Shown here: one piece after another, positions 35,479-43,645 of the stretch
Position numbering within the stretch: the stretch's first letter is position 1
How the letters are laid out: the number at the start of each line of letters is the position of its first letter
Assembly (NCBI RefSeq): GCF_020966755.1
Contig: NZ_JAJKFT010000010.1
Coordinates: 682,001 to 746,000 of the forward strand
Source: Blastopirellula sediminis
GTDB taxonomy: Bacteria; Planctomycetota; Planctomycetia; Pirellulales; Pirellulaceae
Reading direction: 5' to 3'
Length of the DNA: 64,000 bases
Position numbers and translations under genes: made by a program
Notes under the pieces: model-generated
Told to the model about the DNA's origin: nothing
The model's database searches: none
Seen by the model: only the letters and a program-made list of their open reading frames with translations

Positions 35479-37167
35479 TTATGCGTTCGCCATGCGGATC
35501 TTGCGCACCACAAAGTACTGGATCATGCCGAGCAGCAAGATCGAAAGCGTCAAACAGATCGTCCAGTGAATGTCGAGCGGCCGATCGCCTGGATAAAAGA
35601 TGGCGAACAGCACATGCAAGTAGTAGCAGACCAGCGAAATCGTAGTGACGTACCCGACGAGCCCCTTTTGATAGAGCGCACCGCTAGCCGCCACTAACAG
35701 CAGATAGCCTAGTACGAGGGGACTCGACACGCCTTTGGTCGAAAAGAGCAGCAATGTCAGCAGCGCCACGTTCATCGTCATCCAGGCGAAGATTGCGGTC
35801 GTCCGCGTGCGAGGACGTTCGTACATTCGCTGGAAAAACCATGCGCCAACTGCGTAAACCACCGCGGTACCGATCGAGATCGCTTGAAACGTCGGCTGCG
35901 ACGATACGGGATCGTGCAACACCCAGACGCAAAACAGGTGATAGGAGTAAAACAGCACCACCGCCGCCCAGTTGATCGCCAGTCCAGGACGACGCCGCGC
36001 CCAATAAACCAAGCGTTCGAAAGGAGAGAGGGGGCGAGCCTGAATCGGTTCGTTGTTGAGAAACGCTCGCAAGTCAGCCGCCAGGTCAGCCGCTCTGCGA
36101 TACCGGGCGTTGGGCGTTTTGTGCAAGCACTTCAAACAGATCGTTTCCAACTTGCGTGGGATTTGCCAATTGCTTTTGCGCGGCGGCGTCACGTCAGAGA
36201 AGCAAATCTGATTGATCGCTTCCAGAAAGTTAGCGTTTTCAAACGGCGGCTTCCCGGTCAGCAGCGCATAGAGAATCGCCCCCAGACCGTAGACGTCGGT
36301 CGCAGCCCCAATTTGATGAACGCGGCCAGACGCTTGCTCCGGCGACATATAGCCGGGGCTCCCCATCACCTGACCGGTGCAAGTCAGATTTGACTCGTCG
36401 TCGACTCGCTTCGCCAGGCCGAAATCGGTCACCAGAGGACGCCCATTCTCGTCCAGCAAAACGTTCGAAGGCTTTAGATCGCGATGAATCACTCCATGTT
36501 GATGCGCGTACTCGATCGCTTCGGCGATTTGCCGCACCAGGTCGGCCGCTTGCTCAGGAGTGAACGTTTCGGTTTTCAGCGCGACGGCCAGGCTTTTCCC
36601 CGGAACATATCCCATGGAGAAATAGTGACGGCCGCTGTGACTGCCGACTTCATAGATCGGCACGATGCCAGGGTGATTCAAATTGGCGGCAGCTTCCGCT
36701 TCGATCCGAAAGCGGGCGACTTCGTCCCGCGATGCGAATTGTCCGGTCAGGATCATCTTCAGCGCGACGGTTCGATTCGGATTTTGCTGACGGGCCCGAT
36801 AGACGACCCCCATTCCTCCGCGGGCAATTTCCTCTTCGACCTGATAACCGTCAATGTGAATATGACGCGGGGGAAGGAGGGCGTTGCTATCGCTCGCGTC
36901 GAGCGCAATGGTTGGGCTATCCGGCGTCATCGCCGCTTCCAGAGGAGACCGATCCAAACGACTGTCGTCGGCCTGATCGAGCATCGCCGCGACCTGCTTC
37001 CGCAAGTCGCTCCGCTCTGCAAACCGCGCAGCCAGCCACGCGCTGCGCTCCGCCGGCGGCAACTGGCTCGCTTCCTCAAAAGCGTCGCAGACAAGTTGAT
37101 AGTCTTCAGGAGTCAAGGGAATGCGTTTGCTGGTAGAGAAGAGAATCGAAACGCGGGGACGGACCAC
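35479..37167 (-). CDS. Membrane-anchored Ser/Thr protein kinase
   Basis: 562 aa if the GTG at 37165-37167 is used; TTG 37116 is an alternative, and any start further upstream would lie inside a repeat element. The N-terminus LTPEDYQLVCDAFEEASQLP is a helical domain typical of planctomycete kinases. The kinase domain (~residues 105-365) has GGMGVVYRARQQ, VALKMI, HRDLKPSNVLLD, DFGLAK and the APE-like YMSPEQAS, so it should be active. About six membrane helices follow (from LAINWAAVVLFYSYHLFCVW to ILLLGMIQYFVV). It lies downstream of an ECF sigma factor on the same strand, a pairing seen in planctomycetes where the kinase is thought to control the sigma factor. Confidence 0.88.
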   Translation of the reverse strand: MVRPRVSILFSTSKRIPLTPEDYQLVCDAFEEASQLPPAERSAWLAARFAERSDLRKQVAAMLDQADDSRLDRSPLEAAMTPDSPTIALDASDSNALLPPRHIHIDGYQVEEEIARGGMGVVYRARQQNPNRTVALKMILTGQFASRDEVARFRIEAEAAANLNHPGIVPIYEVGSHSGRHYFSMGYVPGKSLAVALKTETFTPEQAADLVRQIAEAIEYAHQHGVIHRDLKPSNVLLDENGRPLVTDFGLAKRVDDESNLTCTGQVMGSPGYMSPEQASGRVHQIGAATDVYGLGAILYALLTGKPPFENANFLEAINQICFSDVTPPRKSNWQIPRKLETICLKCLHKTPNARYRRAADLAADLRAFLNNEPIQARPLSPFERLVYWARRRPGLAINWAAVVLFYSYHLFCVWVLHDPVSSQPTFQAISIGTAVVYAVGAWFFQRMYERPRTRTTAIFAWMTMNVALLTLLLFSTKGVSSPLVLGYLLLVAASGALYQKGLVGYVTTISLVCYYLHVLFAIFYPGDRPLDIHWTICLTLSILLLGMIQYFVVRKIRMANA

Positions 37168-37175
37168 ATATCCCA

Positions 37176-37311
37176 CACTAACCCGAGGCGCGAGCCGAGG
37201 GAATGCGGTAGGAAGCTGAACAAAAGCGACAACCGACTCTCGGCTCAACTTGAATCGACGCCTTCTTCATTGGGCAGTGCTCATTCCCTCGGCTCGCGCC
37301 TCGGGTTAGTG
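37176..37311. repeat. Class A palindromic element, copy 5
   Basis: 136 bp. Arms 37176-37206 and 37281-37311 pair almost perfectly and carry the variant GAGGCGCGAGCCGAGGG on both sides. Unlike most copies it lies between two co-directional genes: after the sigma factor stop (37342) and just before the kinase start. Confidence 0.92.
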
Positions 37312-37341
37312 TCGCATGTTGCTTGCGGATTCGGCGCCTGT

Positions 37342-37905
37342 CTATTCCGCTTCTTCGAGTTGCGTCAGCAACCACGCTTTGGCGGCGCGCCAGTCGTTTT
37401 TGACGGTGGAAGGGGAGACGTCAAGCGCGGCGGCAGTTTCCTCGACGGTCAATCCGCCAAAGTAGCGGAGTTCGACGATCCGCGCGTGTCGCGGATTGAG
37501 CGCGGTGAGTCGTTCCAGCGCATCGTCGAGCGCCACCAGGTCGACGTCGCGCGACGTTTGATCGGGGGTCAGGTCTTCGTCGATCGCGATCTTCTGGGCA
37601 CCGGCGCCTCGCTTGGCGGCGTTCTTTTGGCGAGCGTAATCGACCAGGATCCGCCGCATGACGTTGGCGGCGATCGCACAGAAGTGAGCGCGTCCTTGCC
37701 ATTCGACGCGGTTCTGATCGATCAGCTTCAGATAGGCTTCATGCACCAGGGCGGTCGGCTGCAGCGTATGATCGGCCCGTTCGCGCTGCATCTGCCGCGC
37801 GGCGATCCCTTTCAGTTCGTTGTAGACAAGCGGCAACAGCTTCTCGGCGGCGTCGGTCTCGCCGCGCGATAGTGCCGCCAGCAGCTGAATGGTTTCGTCG
37901 CTCAC
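37342..37905 (-). CDS. ECF sigma factor paired with Ser/Thr kinase
   Basis: 187 aa from GTG 37903-37905, chosen because a perfect AGGAGG lies nine bases upstream; the ATG 16 codons earlier has no such site. Region 2 runs from AAEKLLPLVYNELKGIAARQ through LVHEAYLKLIDQNRVEW and FCAIAANVMRRILVDYAR. Region 4 has RHARIVELRYFGGLTVEETA and the HTH LDVSPSTVKNDWRAAKAWL. The sequence fits the TIGR02999-like planctomycete/acidobacterial ECF group often linked to Ser/Thr kinases. Confidence 0.92.
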   Translation of the reverse strand: MSDETIQLLAALSRGETDAAEKLLPLVYNELKGIAARQMQRERADHTLQPTALVHEAYLKLIDQNRVEWQGRAHFCAIAANVMRRILVDYARQKNAAKRGAGAQKIAIDEDLTPDQTSRDVDLVALDDALERLTALNPRHARIVELRYFGGLTVEETAAALDVSPSTVKNDWRAAKAWLLTQLEEAE

Positions 37906-37992
37906 GCGGGCGATCCTCCTGGGACGGAAACGGGCTAACTGATAGCTTAGCACGCCGCCGAACCGGGAGAAACGGACGCCCGCGATACGCCG

Positions 37993-38388
37993 CTATTTCG
38001 CCGTTACCTCGAACTTGAACTCATTCGGGCCGGCCGCGGTCACATCCGCCGTCAGCTTGCTTTTGGCGTTGTACTTGGCCGGAATGTAATTCACTTCCCC
38101 AGCGTCCATCCCCGGGGTCCCCCCGCTCGCCGCGCGGAAGGCGGAGATCTCGACGCGTCGGGCGCCAAGCTCGGCCTTACCGGCGAACTTGCCGTCGACG
38201 ATATCGATGCTGTCGATCGAGCCGGCGGAGACGGTCTTGAAGTGAATCAACCCTTTTTCGAGCGGCTTTCCATCGATGGTGACTTCGCCGCTGACGTCGG
38301 CTCGGGCCGGTTCTTGCTTGCCAAGCGAACAACCAATCGCGACGGTTGCGAGCGCCAAGAGAATCGCCGTAGCGATACGTTTATACAT
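37993..38388 (-). CDS. Small lipoprotein partner of DUF1559 gene (Ig/transthyretin-like)
   Basis: 131 aa from ATG 38386-38388, with AAGGAA six bases upstream. Lipoprotein signal TAILLALATVAIGC with lipobox. The mature domain starts ADVSGEVTIDGKPLEKGLIH and ends VNYIPAKYNAKSKLTADV ... EFKFEV, the same layout as the lipoprotein at 11141-11548. It lies about 130 bp downstream of a DUF1559 gene on the same strand. Confidence 0.85.
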   Translation of the reverse strand: MYKRIATAILLALATVAIGCSLGKQEPARADVSGEVTIDGKPLEKGLIHFKTVSAGSIDSIDIVDGKFAGKAELGARRVEISAFRAASGGTPGMDAGEVNYIPAKYNAKSKLTADVTAAGPNEFKFEVTAK

Positions 38389-38521
38389 AGCCTGTTCCTT
38401 CAACTTCCAATGTGCGTGTGTAGTGGCGCAACGAGATCGCTGATTGCGGATGCAATCGCTGCGAGAACGCGAGCGGCCGAGGCGCGCCGCTCGCGATTAC
38501 CAAGAATGGTCGAACGAGCTC

Positions 38522-39550
38522 TTAGAACTCCCCGATCACCTGACCGTCGTCGCGGGTCGCGAGACGAGCCAAAGTATCGAGCGCGGTCGTTTCGGCGATG
38601 AAACGGACCGAGCCGTCGCCTAACAGCGCGTTAACGCCGCCGGGATGAGCCGAGTTGAGCGGAATACTCGCGCCGCCGTCGTTGCCGACGCCGGTATTCG
38701 CTTCGTCATCCGCCCAGCCGGTCGTCTTGTTGATGGCGTAGCGAATCGTCGTCATGTTGAACGTGCGATTGTCGCTGTTGACCGTCAAGGTCGGCGGAGA
38801 GTCGGAGCTCTTGCAGCCGATCGCCCAACCCCACGGCATGCTGGCTCGCCAGTCGACCTTCGTGCCGGAATTGTTGGTCAGGTAGTTGCTGTGTTCGCTC
38901 ACGGCCATCGTATTGCTGGAACCGTCAACCATGTCCGCAAACCGGGTCTTGCTGTTGTGATACAGCATTCCGCCGGCGCTTTGGTTTCCTCCGCGCGACG
39001 TGTTGGAGATGCGGGTTTCGGTATAGCCCGGGATCAAACCGTTGTCGGCGCCGGCGATGCCGACGTAGTTGACTGCCCACGGGGCGACGGTAATCGAGCT
39101 ATCTTTACTGGTGCAAAGTTCCGGCAGCGGAGACGACGGGCAAAGATAGCCTTCCATCTTCAAACCGCTGATCATCCCCATGTTGTTGTCATTGAAGACG
39201 CCGGAACTGCCGTAGAACTGCCAGTTATCGTACAGGGCGCTCTGTTCGACGAACGGCAACATGTAGACCAACCACGAGCTTCCCCAGTTCGTAGTGGCGG
39301 TCGCATCGGTCCCAAACGGCTGCTGATCTTGCGCGGCGCCCGGCGGAAATCGCTTGTAGGTGTCATGGTGATTGTGCAAACCAAGCCCGAGTTGCTTCAG
39401 GTTGTTGGTGCACTGCATGCGTCGAGCCGCTTCGCGGGCTTGCTGTACCGCCGGCAGCAAAAGGGCAATCAATACGCCGATGATCGCAATGACCACCAGC
39501 AGTTCGACCAGGGTAAACCCCCGCCGAAATGGCTTTTGAAACTTGAGCAT
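38522..39550 (-). CDS. DUF1559 pseudopilin-like protein
   Basis: 342 aa. Prepilin-type N-terminus [19 protein letters not shown], then [22 protein letters not shown]1559 signatures are GLHNHHDTYKRFPPG, YLCPSSPLPE, TRFADMVDGSSNT and, near the end, HPGGVNALLGDGSVRFIAE (H-x9-DG). Compared with the copy at 11637 it has a longer middle section (DSSITVAPWAVNYVGIAG). It should be processed by a prepilin peptidase and assembled or secreted outside the inner membrane; its role is unknown. Confidence 0.93.
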   Translation of the reverse strand: MLKFQKPFRRGFTLVELLVVIAIIGVLIALLLPAVQQAREAARRMQCTNNLKQLGLGLHNHHDTYKRFPPGAAQDQQPFGTDATATTNWGSSWLVYMLPFVEQSALYDNWQFYGSSGVFNDNNMGMISGLKMEGYLCPSSPLPELCTSKDSSITVAPWAVNYVGIAGADNGLIPGYTETRISNTSRGGNQSAGGMLYHNSKTRFADMVDGSSNTMAVSEHSNYLTNNSGTKVDWRASMPWGWAIGCKSSDSPPTLTVNSDNRTFNMTTIRYAINKTTGWADDEANTGVGNDGGASIPLNSAHPGGVNALLGDGSVRFIAETTALDTLARLATRDDGQVIGEF

Positions 39551-40064
39551 GATAAAGCCTCTTCACAATTGAGAAAAACAGGATGGGATGAGTAATCTCG
39601 CGTTCCGGAATCGGTCGCAGTCAGAAGCCAAGAGAAATAGCCATCGAGTCATCAACGAGGTGTTCCGCGCCCCAATGCTCAACAGCTTTATTTCTCAAAC
39701 AAAACAATAACTATATCTATCAACCCGCAATTCAGTGGCAAAGACCGCGGGATGGTGAAATAAATACGCCCAATAGAAATCACCGCTCCTTTGGGGACTG
39801 TCACAGGAGCGCATACGATCACAGCCTGCTGCCCAGAGAACACCACCTACGGCCAATCTTATCTATGCCGATCGAACTACAAACCTAAAATGCGCAACAT
39901 TGTTCCGTTTTTTGCACTGATTTTTCAATATTTCCATTTTTCGCCTCAAAAGAGTTTCTCGCCCCACCTAAGCGAGAACCTCTCTGTAGGTGCGCAGCAT
40001 TCCCCTCATTTGGCAAAACCAATGATTGCGTCTTTTGCACGATAAAGAGCAGTAGGATGCTCAG
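39551..40064. other. Intergenic region upstream of DUF1559 gene
   Basis: About 510 bp, noticeably more AT-rich than its surroundings, between the macro-domain gene and the DUF1559 gene (both minus). It probably holds the DUF1559 promoter. No gene, RNA or clear repeat was found. Confidence 0.5.
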
Positions 40065-40688
40065 TTACCCGCGGACGACCTGGCGATTGCCGTCGTAGCA
40101 AATCTGCTTTTGACGCCGTGCGACCATGTCCCAGTCGAAGCGGTGCGGGGGCTCAAGATAGTTGCGGTAAGCGGCGGCCATTTGGCGTCCGGCTTCAGTG
40201 TGGGAGACTCCGCCGAAACCGCAGCCCATCGCGGGAAACGCAACCGTTTCGATCTTCTTCGCACTCGTCACGTTGTGGCGATAGATCGCGACCAGCGCGG
40301 CGAATGTCGCCGCATAGACCTTGTCGCTTCCTTCGATCGAGCCTGGTACGCGCATCGTTGGAGCGTGAACAATGAAGGGATAATCTGGCAGTTCGGTCTC
40401 GACGACCAGCGCCGTTCCGATCGGCTGTTCCCCCAAATATTCGTCGAGAATCCGCGACTGAATTCGCTTCATCAGACCTTCGCCGTGAACGGCGATTACA
40501 GCGGCGTCGATGCCGGCGGTCATCATGCCGAAAGAGTTGGCCGCGGTCACAAAGCAGTCGTGCGGCGGCAAATTTTCAAAGCGACAGGCCTGCGCCGAAA
40601 CGCCGGGCAGACCGTCAAAACGAGATAGCAGGATCTCGCAGATGGCAGGATCGGGATGAACCAACCACAAAGTTAATGGAAATGGCAT
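40065..40688 (-). CDS. Macro-domain protein
   Basis: 207 aa. The core reads CFVTAANSFGMMTAGIDAAV, then GTALVVETELPDYPFIVHAP, VYAATFAALVAIYRHN and VAFPAMGCGFGGVSHTEAGR. These correspond to the ADP-ribose-binding loops of macro domains (an N-A-A-N-S-like strand, then G-x-G-G-V). Macro domains bind or hydrolyse ADP-ribose, its 1''-phosphate or mono-ADP-ribosyl marks. There is no signal peptide, so it is cytosolic. The precise substrate cannot be assigned. It sits between the hemP gene and an AT-rich spacer. Confidence 0.82.
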   Translation of the reverse strand: MPFPLTLWLVHPDPAICEILLSRFDGLPGVSAQACRFENLPPHDCFVTAANSFGMMTAGIDAAVIAVHGEGLMKRIQSRILDEYLGEQPIGTALVVETELPDYPFIVHAPTMRVPGSIEGSDKVYAATFAALVAIYRHNVTSAKKIETVAFPAMGCGFGGVSHTEAGRQMAAAYRNYLEPPHRFDWDMVARRQKQICYDGNRQVVRG

Positions 40689-40742
40689 CGCGAGATTCTA
40701 GCGAGGCCAACTCAACCAGGCAAACGAACACGATTGCCGGCT

Positions 40743-40943
40743 CTATTTTTGCAAAATCAGCTTTCCGCTGCGGGTCTCGCGAAGTCGATAAACGGCCCCT
40801 TTGTGCGAGATCAGGATCTCGTTGCTCCCTTCCATCAAGTCGTTGGAATCGACGATCTTGGCGTTGATTCCGGATAAGGCCTCGTCAGGCGAAAGGGGAG
40901 CGTTTTGAACTTCGTCAGAGCTGTGCGAGGGCTCGCTGTCCAT
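40743..40943 (-). CDS. hemP: HemP family protein
   Basis: 66 aa. The C-terminal 30 residues ([20 protein letters not shown] and GKLILQK) match the small HemP domain (xYxLRxTRxGKLILxK). The N-terminal half is acidic and disordered. HemP proteins accompany haem-uptake operons in proteobacteria, where HemP/HmuP helps activate the haem receptor gene. No haem transporter is nearby, so its role here is open. Confidence 0.85.
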   Translation of the reverse strand: MDSEPSHSSDEVQNAPLSPDEALSGINAKIVDSNDLMEGSNEILISHKGAVYRLRETRSGKLILQK

Positions 40944-40995
40944 GGTTCGTTCCAGGTTGAAAACACGCGGGAAGAAGTTTTTTCGAGGCTAGTCG

Positions 40996-41025
40996 TTGAC
41001 AACGCGGCTGATGGGCAGCTAAACT
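40996..41025 (+). promoter_or_regulatory. Sigma-70-like promoter upstream of DUF1559 gene
   Basis: TTGACA (40996-41001), 18-bp spacer, TAAACT (41020-41025), reading toward the DUF1559 gene at 41206 and giving a leader of about 170 nt. It lies in the hemP/DUF1559 divergent spacer. Confidence 0.5.
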
Positions 41026-41205
41026 TCGTGCATCGATATTGATACTCGATCTCAGTTTCAGTTGCAACGCGTACCCCGAGTTTTCTCGCAAAAATCTGCC
41101 AACCGTTCGCCAGCTCTCCTGCCAGCCCACACGGTCGACAACCGTTTCGCGTTGCGGAATCCCCCCTAATTCCGCCGAAGGGCTAGTTCAAAAGGAGAGC
41201 CGACC

Positions 41206-42105
41206 ATGCGTCGCAAAGGTTTCACGTTAGTCGAATTGTTGGTGGTCATCGCCATCATCGGGATCTTGATTGGGCTTCTCTTGCCCGCAGTTCAGCAGGC
41301 CCGCGAAGCGGCTCGCCGGATGTCATGCAGCAACCAGCTGAAGCAAATCGGCCTGGCCACGCACAACTTCCATGACACCTACAAAGAATTCCCATACGCG
41401 GTCCAAGATCGCCAGGTAGGGGAAACGACCAATACTTACGTGACCGGCTGGATTCAGATCATGCCGTTTTTGGAAGCGGACGCGATCGCGAGTCGCTGGG
41501 ATCCCAAGCTGACGCGTAACAGCACCGTCGATAACGACGGCGACGGCTGGACCAACGCACTGCTGCAAAAGGAAATCATCCCGACCTATCTTTGCCCCAG
41601 CATGGAGCTTCCCAGCGGCGCACTCTCGGAAGACCGCGCGCCGAGCAGCTACCAATTTTGCACTGGGACGCCGAATATTGGCGACTTCCATTACGCCGCT
41701 GCCGGCAGCGAACCAGTATTCAACGGCGCGATCGTGCCGATCAAAAAGGCCGACCCGGCCGGCGCCTACTATCGTGATCCCACCAAGTTCCGCGATGTCG
41801 TCGACGGCACTTCCAATACGTTTCTCGCCGGCGAAACCGACTTCAAACCGGCAGGCATGCCCTCCACCTCGTACGGTTCGATTTGGTCGTACGGATATCT
41901 GTATGGTTGGGGATCGACCTATTACAAGCTGAACAACCACGCCCAAACGAGCACCGTTTACGGTGCGTTCCGCAGCGAACATCCGGGCGGAGCGATGTTC
42001 ACGCTGGTCGACGGATCGGTTCGCTTTGTCGCCGAAACGATCGATGTCGACACCTATGACGCCTATGGCACCCGGTCCGGCAGCGAAGTCGCCAGCCTGG
42101 ACTAA
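41206..42105 (+). CDS. DUF1559 pseudopilin-like protein
   Basis: 299 aa, with AGGAGAG about eight bases before the ATG. It starts [20 protein letters not shown] and [19 protein letters not shown], then [41 protein letters not shown] and the C-terminal [19 protein letters not shown]. It is shorter than the other two DUF1559 proteins of the window. A lipoprotein gene follows 75 bp downstream, and a strong intrinsic terminator ends the pair. Confidence 0.93.
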   Translation: MRRKGFTLVELLVVIAIIGILIGLLLPAVQQAREAARRMSCSNQLKQIGLATHNFHDTYKEFPYAVQDRQVGETTNTYVTGWIQIMPFLEADAIASRWDPKLTRNSTVDNDGDGWTNALLQKEIIPTYLCPSMELPSGALSEDRAPSSYQFCTGTPNIGDFHYAAAGSEPVFNGAIVPIKKADPAGAYYRDPTKFRDVVDGTSNTFLAGETDFKPAGMPSTSYGSIWSYGYLYGWGSTYYKLNNHAQTSTVYGAFRSEHPGGAMFTLVDGSVRFVAETIDVDTYDAYGTRSGSEVASLD

Positions 42106-42180
42106 CGACGTTTGGCGCTCGCCGAGCGATCTCGGCGAGCCCTTTCTCCGTAACACGAAACTCTTTCGTTGGGTGAAATC

Positions 42181-42513
42181 ATGGTACGCGTCACTCGAAT
42201 TACAAATTCGTTCGCAAAAGCGATTCTCGTCGCCTCGTGCATTGCTCTACCGGTCGCGCTGGTTGGCTGCAGCGGCGAAACTTCCCAGCCTGTGGTTCAG
42301 TTAGATTCAGGTCCCCTGACGGTCGAACAATGGAAAGCTCTTCCGGCCGACATCAAGTTCGAGGGGGATACGATGGATCGCTTGCGAATGGGAGACAAGA
42401 AATGGGAGAACGAACGCCTTTGGCAACACTTTGTGAAAAAGGTCGTCATCCCGGCTCATCAGACCGAAGTGCCCAAGGTCGGACGCGACGGCTCTATCTT
42501 GGCGAACAAGTAA
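42181..42513 (+). CDS. Small lipoprotein downstream of DUF1559 gene
   Basis: 110 aa from ATG 42181. Lipoprotein signal ILVASCIALPVALVGCSGE with lipobox LVGC. The mature part is short, charged and predicted helical (LTVEQWKALPADIKFEGD, MDRLRMGDKKWENERLWQHF), so unlike the beta-type lipoproteins next to the other two DUF1559 genes. It may be a different class of partner. Function unknown. Confidence 0.75.
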   Translation: MVRVTRITNSFAKAILVASCIALPVALVGCSGETSQPVVQLDSGPLTVEQWKALPADIKFEGDTMDRLRMGDKKWENERLWQHFVKKVVIPAHQTEVPKVGRDGSILANK

Positions 42514-42573
42514 GCGAGCGATAAGGAACAAGCGGACAATCGCCGCTCGCTTTCAACCCGACTCCTAGCAGCA

Positions 42574-42621
42574 GTCGTCGTGACGTCTCCTTCGGGCGGC
42601 GTCGCGGCGGCTCTTTTTTTT
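42574..42621 (+). terminator. Intrinsic terminator after DUF1559/lipoprotein pair
   Basis: A stem of up to 17 bp (42574-42590 with 42595-42611, including some G-U pairs) capped by a stable TTCG tetraloop and followed by CTC and eight T residues. Confidence 0.88.
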
Positions 42622-42740
42622 GCGTTCCGGGGTCATTCCAGATAGGCGTCGCATCTCACGGCGGCATCTTCTACGATAAAGAGGCTGTTGCGGCGATTGC
42701 GCCGCATGTTGTACGTTCGACCTGAGCACGCGCCGCCGTC

Positions 42741-43478
42741 ATGCAACTTCATTGTCTCGGCGTTTCCGGCTATCACCCAAGCCAGACCCGACAAACCGCC
42801 TGTTTTATGTTGCCGGAGATCGGCGTCGTCTTTGACGCCGGGACAGGCTTCCATCGCGTGCGCAGCCGGATCGCTACCCCTGAGTTGGACGTCTTTCTGT
42901 CGCACGCTCATCTCGACCACGTGATCGGCGTGACGTTTCTCTTCGATACGCTCTACCAGAAAGAAACGAAGGTCCGCGTCCATGCCGAGCAGCCGAAGAT
43001 CGACGCGATCTGTCAGCACTTGCTGTCGCCGCTCCTCTTTCCGGTCGCGCCACCGTGTCAGTTCGTGCCGCTCAAGGGAGAAGTCGCACTTTCCGGCGGA
43101 GGACGACTTCGTTGGTTTCCGCTAAAACATCCCGGCGGCAGCGTCGGCTATCGAATTGACCTGGCCGATCGCTCGATGGCCTACGTCACCGACACCACCG
43201 CCGCGCTCAACGCCGACTACATTGAACAGATCCGCGGGGTCGATCTGCTGCTGCACGAATGTTATTTCCCCGATGGCCTCGACGAGTTTGCGCTAAAGAC
43301 CGGCCATAGCTGCGTCACGCCGGTCGCGCAGGTCGCCAAAGCGGCCGGAGTCGGACGTTTGGTACTGACCCACGTCAATCCGCTCGACGATATCGACGAC
43401 CCGATTGGCCTCGGAATCGCCCAGAAGATCTTCCCCGAGACGGTGCTGGCGGAAGACGAAATGGTGATCGAGTTCTAG
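42741..43478 (+). CDS. MBL-fold metal-dependent hydrolase
   Basis: 245 aa. Starts MQLHCLGVSGYHPSQTRQTA; the metal-binding motif is LSHAHLDHVIGV (H-x-H-x-D-H). Further ligands are in YVTDTTA (Asp) and TGHSCVTP / LTHVNP (His). This is close to RNase Z / phosphoribosyl phosphodiesterase (PhnP)-like MBL proteins that act on phosphodiesters. It is cytosolic, with no signal peptide. It converges with the monooxygenase gene across a class A palindrome. Confidence 0.88.
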   Translation: MQLHCLGVSGYHPSQTRQTACFMLPEIGVVFDAGTGFHRVRSRIATPELDVFLSHAHLDHVIGVTFLFDTLYQKETKVRVHAEQPKIDAICQHLLSPLLFPVAPPCQFVPLKGEVALSGGGRLRWFPLKHPGGSVGYRIDLADRSMAYVTDTTAALNADYIEQIRGVDLLLHECYFPDGLDEFALKTGHSCVTPVAQVAKAAGVGRLVLTHVNPLDDIDDPIGLGIAQKIFPETVLAEDEMVIEF

Positions 43479-43482
43479 CGAT

Positions 43483-43645
43483 ACTAGCCCGAGGCGCAAG
43501 CCGAGGGAGAGCAGTCGCAAGTGAATGACTAATGACTAAGAACTAATGTCTAATGAAGAAAAGAACAGATTCTTGGCATTAGACATTAGTTCTTAGTCAT
43601 TAGACATTTCCATCCGCATTCCCTCGGCTTGCGCCTCGGGTTAGT
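43483..43645. repeat. Class A palindromic element, copy 6 (nested hairpin)
   Basis: 163 bp. Outer arms 43483-43508 and 43620-43645 (26 bp, one mismatch) enclose perfect 25-bp inner arms (43531-43555 and 43577-43601) made of CTAATG/ACTAAG repeats as in copy 2. It occupies the convergent MBL/FMO junction. The right arm encodes the last His codon and the stop codon (TAA) of the FMO gene. Confidence 0.93.

Noticed and set aside
35479-37248. Longest kinase frame beginning inside the palindrome
   Set aside because: The first ~25 codons (FPRLAPRVSVG) are repeat arm sequence. A start at GTG 37167 or TTG 37116 is more credible.
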